From NCBI RefSeq assembly GCF_030272615.1, contig NC_081409.1, positions 247,009,502 through 247,073,501 of the forward strand: a stretch of 64,000 bases of DNA, given 5' to 3'. The stretch comes from Cryptomeria japonica. Taxonomy: Eukaryota > Streptophyta > Pinopsida > Cupressales > Cupressaceae. The position numbers were made by a program, and so were the translations under genes. This document shows positions 35,644 to 46,536 of the stretch, one piece after another (within the stretch, counting starts at the first letter, position 1; every line of letters starts with the position of its first letter). The notes under the pieces were generated by a model. It made no database searches, was not told the DNA's origin, and was given only the letters and a program-made list of their open reading frames with translations.

Positions 35644-36663
35644 ATGGAGAACTTAAAGAAAACAGTTGGAAGGAGCTCTTGAAGATTTTGATGCAGAAAA
35701 ATTAAAGAATATCAAACTTGAAGATGATTTGAGGATTGCATAGGAATTCATTAAAGGACTTCAGGAGAACTTTTCTATAGCAAAAATAAAATAAAAAAAA
35801 CTTCATGAGAATATGCAGAATGATGATGATGAAAAAGAGACTCTTAGAGACATTGCAAATAAGTTGAGACAAGAGAACAATAATATGAAGAATTAAATGC
35901 AAGATATGACTATGAGGTTATGTAAGGATATTGAAGATAGGAAGAAGAATGAAGAAGAATTGACTAGGAGACTTAATGATGTTGGAAATGAAAATTTGAG
36001 ACTTGGTCATAAAAATGATATGTTAAAGACATATCTGATTCACATGCAACATGATAAAGCTGGGCTTGTGAGACAAGTTGGGATTCTGGAAAATGAGTTG
36101 GCTACTGCAAATGAACACAAAAATAAATTCAAGAAAAGTTCAAAAGAACTTGATGACATGCTTAAAAGATAGAAACCTGATGGAGATACTAATGGACTTG
36201 GATTTGAACATGAAGAAAGTTTTGGTACTGCAAACATTCAAGATCAGAACAAACCGGTAAGACAACCTAATGCTTATAAATTTAATGGGAAATAATTTAA
36301 TTGCAACAAGTATGGTCACAAAGAAAATTAGTGTAGATTCAAAAATAATCAAAATACAAACTCACCCACTGGTCAATGTTCCAAATGCAACAAAGTTGGT
36401 CATAATTTTGAAAACTGCAGAATGAATGTGAAATGCTATGTTTGTGGAAAGGCTATTCAGAGGAATAATGTAACTTGTTATGCATGTAACAAGATTGGAC
36501 ATATTGCTAAATTCTATAGAAGTAAGAATGCATCGACAAACAACAAAGGATCTAGTTTGAAGGGAAAACAAAAGGTAGATGAAGTAAAACAAGAATTTTC
36601 AAAACAATGGATTAAGAAGAGTGATCAGAGAACTGATGAAACTATATCTTCACTGATAGAATA
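35644..36663 (+). pseudogene. gag: A gag-like ORF (coiled coil and zinc knuckles)
   Basis: The first part (about 35665-36170) is a long charged coiled coil with heptad-like spacing (LRDIANKLRQENNNM, then ENLRLGHKNDMLKTYLIHMQ). Zinc knuckles follow: FNCNKYGHKEN with a stop before C (first Cys replaced), CSKCNKVGHNFENC (36381-36420, intact CX2CX4HX4C), and CYACNKIGHIAKFY (36476-36515, last Cys lost). CYVCGK lies between them. The N-terminal UBN2-like domain seen in R1 is absent. Stops at 35679, 35742, 35791, 35897 and 36171. It probably bound and packaged the element's RNA. Confidence 0.75.
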
Positions 36664-36839
36664 GAGTAATCCTCCACTGGTAGGAGATTCTTCATCTAAC
36701 TAAGGAATAATCCTTAGGGGGTATTGCAGCAAGTTGAAGATCATGCATTCTACCCTCGGTTGATGGTGAGAAGATACATTTCTTCTTTACCGACAGATGT
36801 GTTAAGTTTTCACTTAACCAGTGAGCATTTAATACAGTT

Positions 36840-37002
36840 TTAAGAACCTTTTTGGCTATAAAGCACCGGGAAACCCTCATTTCAAACTCACTGAGCATTC
36901 AAATGACCAGAGAACACGAAATTGAGCAAGGCATTCTAAGGCGATGCTGTGAAGTGATTTTCAAGCATTCAGAATTTCGATTTAGAGGTATTTATCTTTA
37001 AA
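36840..37002 (+). promoter_or_regulatory. Possible internal promoter or leader of A's second ORF
   Basis: Between the gag-like ORF and the ATG at 37003 lies about 340 bp without coding. It includes TGGCTATAAAGCACC at about 36853-36867, a TATA-like box roughly 140 bp upstream of the ATG. GAGATTCTTC and CTTAGGGGG occur nearer gag. A splice acceptor is an alternative explanation. Sequence-based guess only. Confidence 0.3.
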
Positions 37003-39107
37003 ATGGCTTCCTCATCTTCTGTTCCAAAGTTTATTTCGAACCCTACCATTGTGGAAAATGTTAAACATCCTAGACCCGTATTCAATATTATCCCTGAGAT
37101 TGTGAAACAAGATGATTCTATAGGATATTTTTCAAAAATTCCTAAGGGTGTAGCATTTGCAGAAGACCCTAGAATTTACATACATTGCAACATAGAAAAT
37201 CTAGGGACTGAGGAGTTGAAGAAAATGTTTAATGAGGTCATTTTTCATGAAAATGGAGTAATCAAACCTGAACATAAGGTTGTGGAAAATTTAAGTTTTG
37301 TAGAGATTCTAAACATTCTTGAATTTCCTAAGGAAGTTGTTAGACTTGTATTAAGAAGAGTCCATGGAGAATTCATGTGGTTAGAGTTAGTTTGCAAGAT
37401 AAACATGGAAGCAATTAAGGTAGTTACTGGTTTACCTTCAACCAATAGTAGACCTGATAAAACCAAGAAGATACCTAAAATAGGAGTTATGGATTTAACC
37501 AAAGCAACATTTGATAACAGGTTACTTAGAGTGAATGATGTGAAGGACATAAATGTAAGATATGTGAGTATGGTACTAGGTTAGAAAGCTACTCATGCAA
37601 ATAGACTAAATTATGTTTCTAGTCTATGTATTCATAGTGCATATGAGATGGTAAACAATAATGTTAAGATTGATGTGTGTGAATGGCTTAAGGATGAATT
37701 AATTGACAACTTGAAGAAGATTAAGGGAGACAAGAAAGGTACTCTCCATTTTGGAAACCTTCTAGTATGTTTGATGCTCTACTTTACCAAGGAGATACCT
37801 GACATAGGTCACAAGGATTTTGGTTATGACGTTCTGGTAGGAAAAAAGATACGATATGCTTTCATCAGTATGGGCATTGACAATGTTAAGAACATTATAA
37901 AATATTTCAAGACATTCCAATCTAAGATGAGAGCAAGAGAGAGACTACCAAAGAGCATAGTTGATAAATATGACAAGGAAATCTGCTTTGTCATTAAGAG
38001 AGATGAAACTTGGATGGAAGTAGCAAGACTGAGAACTATTTGGGTTATGAAGATGGGTTATGAGGTAGATCTACATGTTCTGGAAACATATGCTAAAGCT
38101 CTACTTGATGCACCAAGGGAGCCGTCTAAGGAATTCTTTGGAAATGCAGAAACTATTGAAAGTAATGTATCTATGCATAAAAGGACTAAGAGAAGAAATT
38201 TTTTTATCTGAGATGCCTCAAAGAAGGTAAAGGAAATCAAAGAAAATGTCATGAACATCAGTGGTATATCGGCAAGTGAACTTGAAGGACTACAACCTAA
38301 AGCACATGTTTCACTGGTTGTAACATCTTCCGACACTGACAGTGGTAAGGATACTAATTTTAAAAGAGTAGAAAGGAAGAGAAAACCCTTACCGACACCC
38401 TCTCCTTCACCTAAGAAAACTAGGAGACTAAGGAATAAACAATAGGCAGTTAGGGAACCGAAGAAGAATCTTACAACTAAGAAGAAACAGACACCAGTTA
38501 CCCCCACATTAGATGATTTACTGAATGAGATAACAAAGGAAGGTAATTTGTCTAATGTAAGAAAATGGTATAATTCTTTAAATGATTATGACAGAAACAA
38601 CATTGAGGAAAGCATTGTTCTACACTTGGATATATACAAGAAATTTTTGATAGAAGTGATTGATGAGCTACCAAATGATCTATACATGAGATTAGAATAA
38701 AAAAGTTATATGTAATGGAATTGGATAAGAAATTGAAAGTTGAAGCCCTCTTGGGTGTTCACCTGGTAAACTCCAAGGAAGAATAGATGAACTTATCTCT
38801 GAAGCTAACCGGTATGTATTTGTTAGTGGACACCGGCAAGTAAGCCTGATGGATGGAAGGGTAAAAGAGATTGTAGACGAGACTGCAGATAAATGGGATA
38901 TACTCTTTGTTGAAAAGGAAAAGCAAGAGGAAAAGAGAAGACCCAAAAAGACATTCAAAGTATATCAGAAAGACAAGGACAAGGGTAAAGGAAAAGTTGG
39001 TGGTATTCCAAACATAAAGGTTATAGATAATATTCCACCGCCTCCTTTGGATACACCACCGGTACACTCAAAAGATCCACTGGTTACTGATACTAAAGGT
39101 ATAACAC
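37003..39107 (+). pseudogene. A unknown ORF, N-terminal part (interrupted by B)
   Basis: I do not recognise this protein. It starts MASSSSVPKFISNPTIVENV and stays readable for about 700 codons with few breaks (stops at 37582, 38209, 38443 and 38698; one frame change near 38760). The first 400 residues look globular (RLVLRRVHGEFMWLELV, KVVTGLPSTNSRPDKTKK, DVCEWLKDELIDNLKKIKGD, LHFGNLLVCLMLYFTKEIPD). A basic, Pro/Ser-rich stretch follows, RKRKPLPTPSPSPKKTRR (38376-38429), which looks like a nuclear localisation signal. Then come helical and Lys-rich segments. It could be a captured host gene or a plant transposon-associated domain protein. It continues at 45043. Confidence 0.65.
39102..39107. 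repeat. Target-site duplication of B, left copy
   Basis: TAACAC before TGATAGTTCT, identical to 45043-45048. Five bp is usual for Copia; the sixth base may be chance. Confidence 0.82.
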
Positions 39108-40656
39108 TGATAGTTCTGATACTTAATGTAAGTATAGATCCAATAGCCAATAAGATGAGAGGGGGGGGGGGGTGAATAATACAAACTTAATCATCCATAA
39201 AAACATCAGATTCAATCTCGGTAACATATATCAGTCATATAACCAAAACTGTCAAACATGCAAACTCAAAAGCATATGAACAATATAAACCTCATAACAC
39301 CAGATTTAACGTGGAAACCCAAATAGGGAAAAACCACTGTGGGATTTCGGACCCACTAAGAAATATACTCTTCTAGAGTATGCTCAGTTAAAAGAAAATC
39401 CTGTTAAAGATTACAAACACATTGATAGATGTCACCCGGTTAAGAGATTTCCCTCAGATCTGTTAGGATCTTCACTTTGTTAGAAGTGACCTTGTTAAAG
39501 GATTTCAAACACTCAATAAGAATGTCACCTTGCTAGAGGATTTACATATAAGACTGTTAAGTCCACTCGGTTAAGAGATTTTCTGCTACTTCTCAAAATA
39601 ATAGTAATAAAAATATGTTTGCAACTTCACATCTAAAAATGCTAAAGCAGATTCCTATTTGTTCAATACAATTTAGACATAGAACTAATCTTGTCTATCT
39701 GTTGGACATCTATACTCTGTTATCAAAATAGGTCTTCAAGCTTCTGTGCTTGGTAATCACTATGTAGCATCCCTATGCATACACTTGCCCACATACATTG
39801 TTTATCAACAGTTTCCTATTTATAAACAATCTTTCAACAACTTAATCTCCTTGATCACATTTCCCATGATCAATCATAGCCATCAAATCTTCAATCTTGT
39901 CTAGGTTCAATGTATCCTTCGATCTGAAAACATTTTACCCCGCCTTGGAACTTGCATATTCACTTTGGAACTTGTGTTAGGGTATTGCGGTTCAATCTGA
40001 GCTGTAGATCTTCCTGCCGATCTTTCTTTACCATAGATTCTTTAACAATCTTCATACACGGCTTACCAATCATTTAATCCACTCCAACTCATCAACTTCC
40101 TTCATTAAATATCACATGTAAACATTTAATGCATTATGTTATAGCTCGGTTGTAACTCAGTAAATACTAAACTTCACTCGGTAGACATTCTGCCTTCATT
40201 AACCGATAGCGATAACCTTAGGGTTTACCAACTAGGTTCCTTAGGGTTTACCAACTAGGTTCTTTACTTGGTAACATAGTATAGTATTAACCTTTCAAAC
40301 AATAGCATATGTAGGATATCAAAACAATCTAAACATCATGATCTCATCATTGTCTGACTCAGTAATAGTTGCCCATTGAATAACTTATCCCCTTGTTCAT
40401 CATATTCCTCTTGTGTCTTTTACTAACATCTTTATACTCATTAAATCATACTTCTTAAGATATGGCAACATCATACTGAATTAGAAAATCAATTTCTTGA
40501 CATCAATGACAAAATAATAATATTAAGACAGTAATCATCCTTAATCAGTTATATCCATAGTCATCAACAACATCCTCAATATCCTTATTGAAATGCCAAC
40601 AATCTCTCATTGTAATTGGAATGCCAACCTTCTTCTTGTCTGTTATAATGCCAACA
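39108..40656 (-). repeat. B 3' LTR
   Basis: On the plus strand it starts TGATAGTTCTGATACTT and ends TTATAATGCCAACA. It holds a duplication, CCTTAGGGTTTACCAACTAG, at 40212-40264 that the 5' LTR has only once. Confidence 0.9.
39817..39824 (-). promoter_or_regulatory. TATA box of B 3' LTR
   Basis: TATAAATA on the minus strand followed by GGGAAAC. The same box is in the B 5' LTR (44226-44233) and in B' (51875-51882). Confidence 0.6.
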
Positions 40657-40670
40657 ATCTCCCCCTTTGG
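40657..40670 (-). promoter_or_regulatory. Polypurine tract of B
   Basis: CCAAAGGGGGAGAT on the minus strand, next to the TGTTGGC start of the 3' LTR. Three further GGGGGAGA tracts lie upstream in the element, at about 40742-40749, 40815-40823 and 40831-40840. Confidence 0.85.
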
Positions 40671-41049
40671 CATTGATGGCAAAACCAATTGATTTGACCT
40701 TAATAGATTCAGATTGCTGTGATTCTGAAATGCTGAAATGCTCTCCCCCATACATTAGACTTCTCCTATTTTCTCAGTCTTCTTTCCAATCTGTAGTCTG
40801 CTCTTCTTATGTATTCTCCCCCTTGCATAGGTATTCTCCCCCTTTGACAACAATGCCAAAAAGAAAAGAACTAAAACATAATTTGTTTCTGTAAGAAGTT
40901 ATTTCCTGCTGTTGTGTATCAACCGAGTCTCGGTCAGAGTATTTGTCTTCAATTCCTGTTCCATGTTTATTGTTTCCTACACACCTTAAGAAAACCTCCT
41001 AAAGTGTGTAAATCAGCATCAACTCCTAAAAGATATTCTATAGAGTCAT

Positions 41050-43452
41050 CGAATTGATGCTTTCACTGAACTCAGTCAGTGAATGGAAGATAGGGGTAGG
41101 ACCCCTAATTGACTTCTGAGATATTCAAAAGTGTCCTTTGGCAGTGGCTTGGTGAAGATATCTGCTATTTGCTCCTTTGTACTAACATATTCCAACACCA
41201 CTTTCTTCTCTTGAACTTCTTCTCTAAGACAATGATATTTGATAGAGATGTGCTTTGTCTTAGAGTGCATAATAGGATTCTTTGAAATGTTAATGGCACT
41301 AGTGTTATCACAAAATATAGTTATTGGCTCGGTAACTTGCTCATTTATAACTTCCAACAGTTGTTCGATCCATGCTATATTGGTGCAATTCAGTGCTGCA
41401 GCAACATATTCAGCTTCTGATGTTCACTGAGAAACACATCCTTGTTTCTTTCTAAGCCAACTCACTAGTCTTTCTCCTAAAAAGAAAGCTCCTCCACTTG
41501 TACTTTCCTGTCATCAATGTTGCCTGCCCAATCAGGATCAGTATAAACTTTTAAATAAAACTCATTTCCTTTCTGATATACTAAGCCATAATCTTCAGTG
41601 CCTTTTAAGTATCTGAAAATTCTTTTGATAGCCATCATGTGTGTTTCCTTAGGATCTATAGAAAATCTTGCAACAATACCTACTGCATGTGCTATATCTG
41701 GCTTGTTGTGAACAACATATTGCAACTTTCCAATCATAGATCAATAAAGTGTCTCATCAATAGATGCAGATTCATCATTCTTTGATAGTTTACAGTTGGT
41801 AGTCATAGGAGTACTTACTGGTTTTGAATCCTCCATTCCAAATTTCTTCAAGATTTCCTTTATGTACTTGGATTGGATAATGAAAATCTCATCATTCATT
41901 TGCAGTATCTGCAAACCTATAAAATATTTTATCTCACTGATTAATGACATCTCAAACTCTTTACTCATTTCATTTCCAAAGTTCTTGCATAGAGAGTCAT
42001 TTCCACTAAAGATAATATCATCAACAAATATGGCTAACTTTCCATGCTTGTCATGAACTTTGACAATTCCTTTCTGAAATTCTATTCGGTATCCTGTATT
42101 GTTTAGCTATGCTACACTCAACAAATTGTATTTCAAACCTTCAACCCAATACACATCATTGCATCTTGCATTGTCAAGAAGTGTTATATATCCCTTACCT
42201 CTTACTGGACATGGTGCATCATTACCAAATCTTACATAGCCTCCATCATAGTCTTCTAAATAACAAACTTGTGTTTATCACCTGTCATGTGATGTGAGCA
42301 TCCACTATCTATGATCCAAGAATCATTAGTATTTATATGAGATATTAAAGCTTTTTTTTCATACCTTTCTTCATCTGATCCATCTTTAATAGCCACATAA
42401 ACAACTTCCTCTGTATCAGTTTCATTCGATTTATCATCATTAGATTCCTCATCAGCTATTAGGCATGTCCTTTTATCTCTTCTTCTGAAGTCTCGGTGTC
42501 CTCTATAATGGTTATCTTCTATCATCTTGGTAATCTCTCTTTTCACTAGATTCTTTGTTAGGACAGTTAGAATCCATATGTCCTATCTTATCACAATTGA
42601 AACATTTTAAAGGTAGCTTTCCTTTATACTTACCTTTTCCTCTCGGTAGCCTTCTGGCTAATAGTGCTTCAAACTCTTCTTTCTTTCAATTTTGTCATAC
42701 AGTTTGTGTACCTCCTCCATGTTTTTGTGAAATCTTTCACTTGCTCCACTATGATTCCCTTTAGAGTACTTATAGTTTCTATCATTGTAATCATCAGTTT
42801 CATCAATATGAAAAGAACTGAATGCAGATTCAACTTTATTTACCGATGACCCACTGTTATCAAAGTTACTTAATTCAAATGCATGTAGCTTACCAATAGT
42901 AGTGTCTAAAGGAACTGGCATATTGGGTACAAACCTCAATTCATTGATTGCAAAGACTCAGACTGCATAGGCAGGTAGAAGGGTTCTTAACAACTTACTT
43001 GTTACATCATTTTCTTCAATAGTTCCTCTTGCTCCTTTGATTTGATTGATAATCTCCTTTAGTCTTGTACTATACTGGGTTATGTTCTCACCTTAATTCA
43101 TCCTCATAGATTCAAGTTGTCCTCTTAAACTATCCACTTTTGCTCTTTGAACATTTTCATCTCCTCCATATATAGATATGAGCTTAGTCCACATTGCCTT
43201 TGCATCATTGCAGCCTTCTAGATCATTAAACTCTGAGTCAGTCAATGCAGATGTTATTTCAATAATTGCTTGAATATGTTCTTGCTTTGCCTTTATCTCT
43301 TCCGTTGTCAATGGATAGGTGCTTGGTGTGATGAAATCATTCTCCAGATAATAGACAACATATTCTCCAATTCCAGATAGATGCAGTTTCATCCTTTTTT
43401 GCCATGTAGAGAAACTTGACTTGTTCAGCTTCGGTGCATCCCTCTTATACAT
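41050..43452 (-). pseudogene. gag-pol: B gag-pol remnant, deleted for integrase and N-terminal RT
   Basis: In minus-strand order: gag (43452-43093; KLNKSSFSTWQKRMKLHL, EFNDLEGCNDAKAMW), then INELRFVPNMPVPLD, a CCHC knuckle near 42575-42610 (CFNCDKIGH), the protease DSWIIDSGCSHHMTGD (near 42275-42325, catalytic Asp in DSG), and KYNLLSVA. At about 42030 the sequence jumps from VKVHDKHGKL to IFVDDIIF, so it skips pre-integrase, integrase and most of RT. RT continues with YFIGLQILQ and KPVSTPMTT. RNase H follows: YTDPDWAGNIDDRK, TIFCDNTSAINISKNP, and IADIFTKPLPKDTF. A few stops and a frameshift near 41500 are also present. Confidence 0.87.
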
Positions 43453-43502
43453 CTTTGGATCTTTAACTCAAGTTCCTTTAAACTTTCCTTTCAGAGTCCA
43501 AA

Positions 43503-43516
43503 GCTCTAATACCAAT
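43503..43516 (-). promoter_or_regulatory. Primer-binding site of B
   Basis: ATTGGTATTAGAGC on the minus strand. It differs by one base from the TGGTATCAGAGC initiator-Met site. Confidence 0.8.
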
Positions 43517-45042
43517 TAATAGTTCTAATACTTAATGTAAGTATAGATCCAATAGCCAACAAGATGATAGGGGGGGGGGGGTGAATCATACAAACTAAAT
43601 CATGCATAAAAACATCAGATTCAACCTCGGTAACATATATCAGTCATATAACCAAAACTGTCAAACATGCAAACTCAAAAGCATATGAACAATATAAATC
43701 TCATAACACCAGATTTAATGTGGAAACCCAAATAGGGAAAAACCACCATGGGATTTCAGACCCACTAAGAAATATTCTCTTCTAGAGTATGCTCGGTTAA
43801 AAGCAAATCCTGTTAAAGATTACAAACACATTGATAGATGTCACCGAGTTAAGGGATTTCCCTCAGATCTGTTAGGATCTTCACTTTGTTAGAAGTGACC
43901 TTGTTAAAGGATTTCAAACACTCAATAAGAATGTCACCTTGCTAGAGGATTTACATATAAGACTGTTAAGTCCACTCGGTGAAGAGATTTTCTACTATTT
44001 CTCAAAATAATAGTAATAAAAATATGTCTGCAACTTCACATCCAAAAATGCTAAAGCAGATTCCTATTTGTTCAATACAATTTAGACATAGAACTAATCT
44101 TGTCTATCTGCTGGGCACCTATACTCTGTTATCAAAACAGGTCTTCAAGCTTTTGTGCTCGGTAATCACTATGTAGCATCCCTGTGCATACACTTGCCTG
44201 CATACATTGTTTATCAACAGTTTCCTATTTATAAACAATCTTTCAACAACTTAATCTCCTTGATCACATTTCACATGATCAATCATAGCCATCAGATCTT
44301 CAATCTTGTCCAGGTTCAATGTATTCTTCAATCTAAAAATGTTTTACCCCTCCTTGGAACTTGCATATTCACCTTGGAACTTGTGTTAGGGTATTGCGGT
44401 TCAATCTGAGCTGTAGATCTTCCTGCCGATCTTTCTTTACCATAGATTCTTTAACAATCTTCATACATGGCTTACCAATCATTTAATCTACTCCAGCTCA
44501 TCAACTTCCTTCATTAAATATCACATGTAAACATTTAATGCATTTTGTTATAGCTCGGTTGTAACTCAGTAAATACTAAACTTCACTTGGTAGACATTTT
44601 GCCTTCATTAACTGATAGCGATAACCTTAGGGTTTACCAACTAGGTTCTTTACTTGGTAACATAGTATAGTATTAACCTTTCAAACAATAGCATATGTAG
44701 GATAGCAAAACAATCTAAACATCATGATCTCATCATTGTCTGACTCGATAATAGTTGCCCATTGAATAACTTATCCCCTCATTCAGCATATTCCTTCTGT
44801 GTCTTTTACCGACATCTTTATACTCATTAAATCATACTTCTTAAGATATGGCAACATCATACTGAATTAGAAAATCAATTTCTTGACATCAATGACAAAA
44901 TAATAATATTAAGACAGTAATAATCCTTAATCAGTTATATCCATAGTCATCAACAACCTTCTCAATATCCTTATTGAAATGCCTACAATCTCTCATTGTA
45001 ATTGGAATGCCAACCTTCTTCTTGTCTGTTATAATGCCAACA
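43517..45042 (-). repeat. B 5' LTR
   Basis: On the plus strand it runs from TAATAGTTCTAATACTT to TTATAATGCCAACA. The CA end has mutated to TA. It carries the G-tract (43571-43581), i.e. a C-tract on the element strand. Confidence 0.9.
44226..44233 (-). promoter_or_regulatory. TATA box of B 5' LTR
   Basis: TATAAATA on the minus strand, in the position expected for the transcription start of B. Confidence 0.6.
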
Positions 45043-46156
45043 TAACACATGACATTACTAATCCAGAGTCTGAGATACTCTTTACAATGAATGTGGATAC
45101 TCAGGAGGTAAACATTGTTGTGGACAAGGAAACTTCGGAAGTCAAGACAGATAATGTTGATAATAGAAAGATTTTTGATAAATCGGAACAAATAGTCGAC
45201 TCTCAAGAAACTGAGATACCGACTCAAATAGAGAAACCCACAGAGACTGAAAACCTATAGAGGTCAAAGGTACGAGCACAGGGCCACCGAAATCTGAGAA
45301 ACTGGTAGTAGAAATTTCAGAGAAACAAACTGAGGCTGAGGTTCATGTTGAGACTGAAAAATCGACAGTTATAGAGACACTAAAACAATCTGAGAAACCA
45401 TTAAAGGTTGAGGTGCAAACATAGACAGATCCACCAGAGGAAAATAAAGGAAAAATGGATACATCTGATGGAAATAAAGAGGAGATACTGAAGGTGATTG
45501 GTCAGACATCTATTGAGATGAAATCTACAACTGAACCGAGTACATCAACAAGTGAATTCAGACCTACCAATATCACAAAGGTACTTTTGGATTCTATAAA
45601 GAGGACAACTGATTGCAATGCATTGGCTTTTAAGGCAATTAATAAAACTTTACCTATTCTAAAGATGATTGCACCTACATGTCAAATATATTACATTAAG
45701 GATTCTTTAGGTAAATTGGACACATTGTCCAAATTCATTTTTGATAATGTTATAACTATAGACAAGGTGAATGAGGATATCATAAAGGAGAGAGTTGAAA
45801 ATGAGAAAAACACATTCTTTGAAAACACCATAAATAATTGTACTGATCACGTAGATACATTTTTACTGGTACTCAATTCTATAATTTTGGAGTGTAAGGA
45901 GCTATATAAGGAAGCATGTAAGCCTCACTATTTAACTGAGGACATTGATAAGGAGATCAAGAAGACACAGAAAGAAATTGATGACATTGCAGATAATATT
46001 ATAGGTTCATCCAGACTCATATCAGTTTTTGAGCAAGAAATGGCAGTTTTTGAGGAGATATTAGAAAAACTTGAGAAAGAGAAGGCAAGGATAAGATCTA
46101 ATGCCCGAGAACCAAAAGATAAACTTGGTCTGAGGCTGGATAATCTAATTACTTAG
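45043..46156 (+). pseudogene. A unknown ORF, C-terminal part
   Basis: Resumes in frame after the TAACAC duplication. The first 220 bp encode an acidic stretch (MNVDTQEVNIVVDKETSEVK). A stop and frame change at 45258-45430 follow, then an open 233-codon segment (45455-46156) of mostly helical, charged sequence (TKVLLDSIKRTTDCNALAFK, EITKETKKTQKEIDDI-like and FEEILEKLEKEKARIRSNA). It ends LDNLIT before a natural-looking TAG. No known catalytic motif. It is probably the C-terminus of the protein that starts at 37003. Confidence 0.65.
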
Positions 46157-46524
46157 AGAACTAAATTGTCTAAGCCAACAATACAAGGAGAATGATCACC
46201 AGAGCATCAGATGCACTATCTCACCAATATGATCCATTAGACTGAGGCAAATTTAGATGAAAGCAACAAGTTTATGCAAAGTTTGAATATGATTTTGGTA
46301 GACATCTTTTAGATTGTAACCAACCGGTTACAAACCTTGAGGTATCATTTTTTTGTACTCTTTTGATTATTTATGACATCCTTTGTCATTGATGTCAAAG
46401 GGGGAGTAGTGGAGAGAAAAATGCATGTACAAAGGAGATCACTTGCCCAGGGGGAGCACATCTTTTTGGATTTTAGTTTTTGGATAATAGTTTTGATTTT
46501 CTCATAAGTGTTTCCATCAATGCC
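46157..46524 (+). other. A 3' untranslated region
   Basis: Contains two purine tracts like the true polypurine tract: GTCAAAGGGGGAG (46394-46405) and CCCAGGGGGAGC (46447-46456). The first is preceded by the dyad TTGTCATTGATGTCAA (46383-46398). Confidence 0.7.
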
Positions 46525-46536
46525 AAAGGGGGAGAT
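46525..46536 (+). promoter_or_regulatory. Polypurine tract of A
   Basis: AAAGGGGGAGAT directly before the 3' LTR, preceded by TTTCCATCAATGCC. Confidence 0.88.

Larger units (their letters stand above)
39108..45042 (-). mobile_element. B: internally deleted Copia retrotransposon
   Basis: Minus-strand element of 5.9 kb with LTRs of about 1.5 kb, shared TAACAC flanks, an initiator-Met-like primer site and an AAAGGGGGAGAT tract. Gag, zinc knuckle and protease are followed directly by the end of RT and RNase H. Compared with B' it lacks about 1.77 kb covering integrase and most of RT. It lies inside the second ORF of A. LTRs are about 95% alike by eye over 230 bp, which makes B younger than A. 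Confidence 0.92.

Noticed and set aside
37245-37550. 101-codon minus-strand open frame
   Set aside because: Antisense shadow of the unknown ORF of A, which has better codon continuity on the plus strand.
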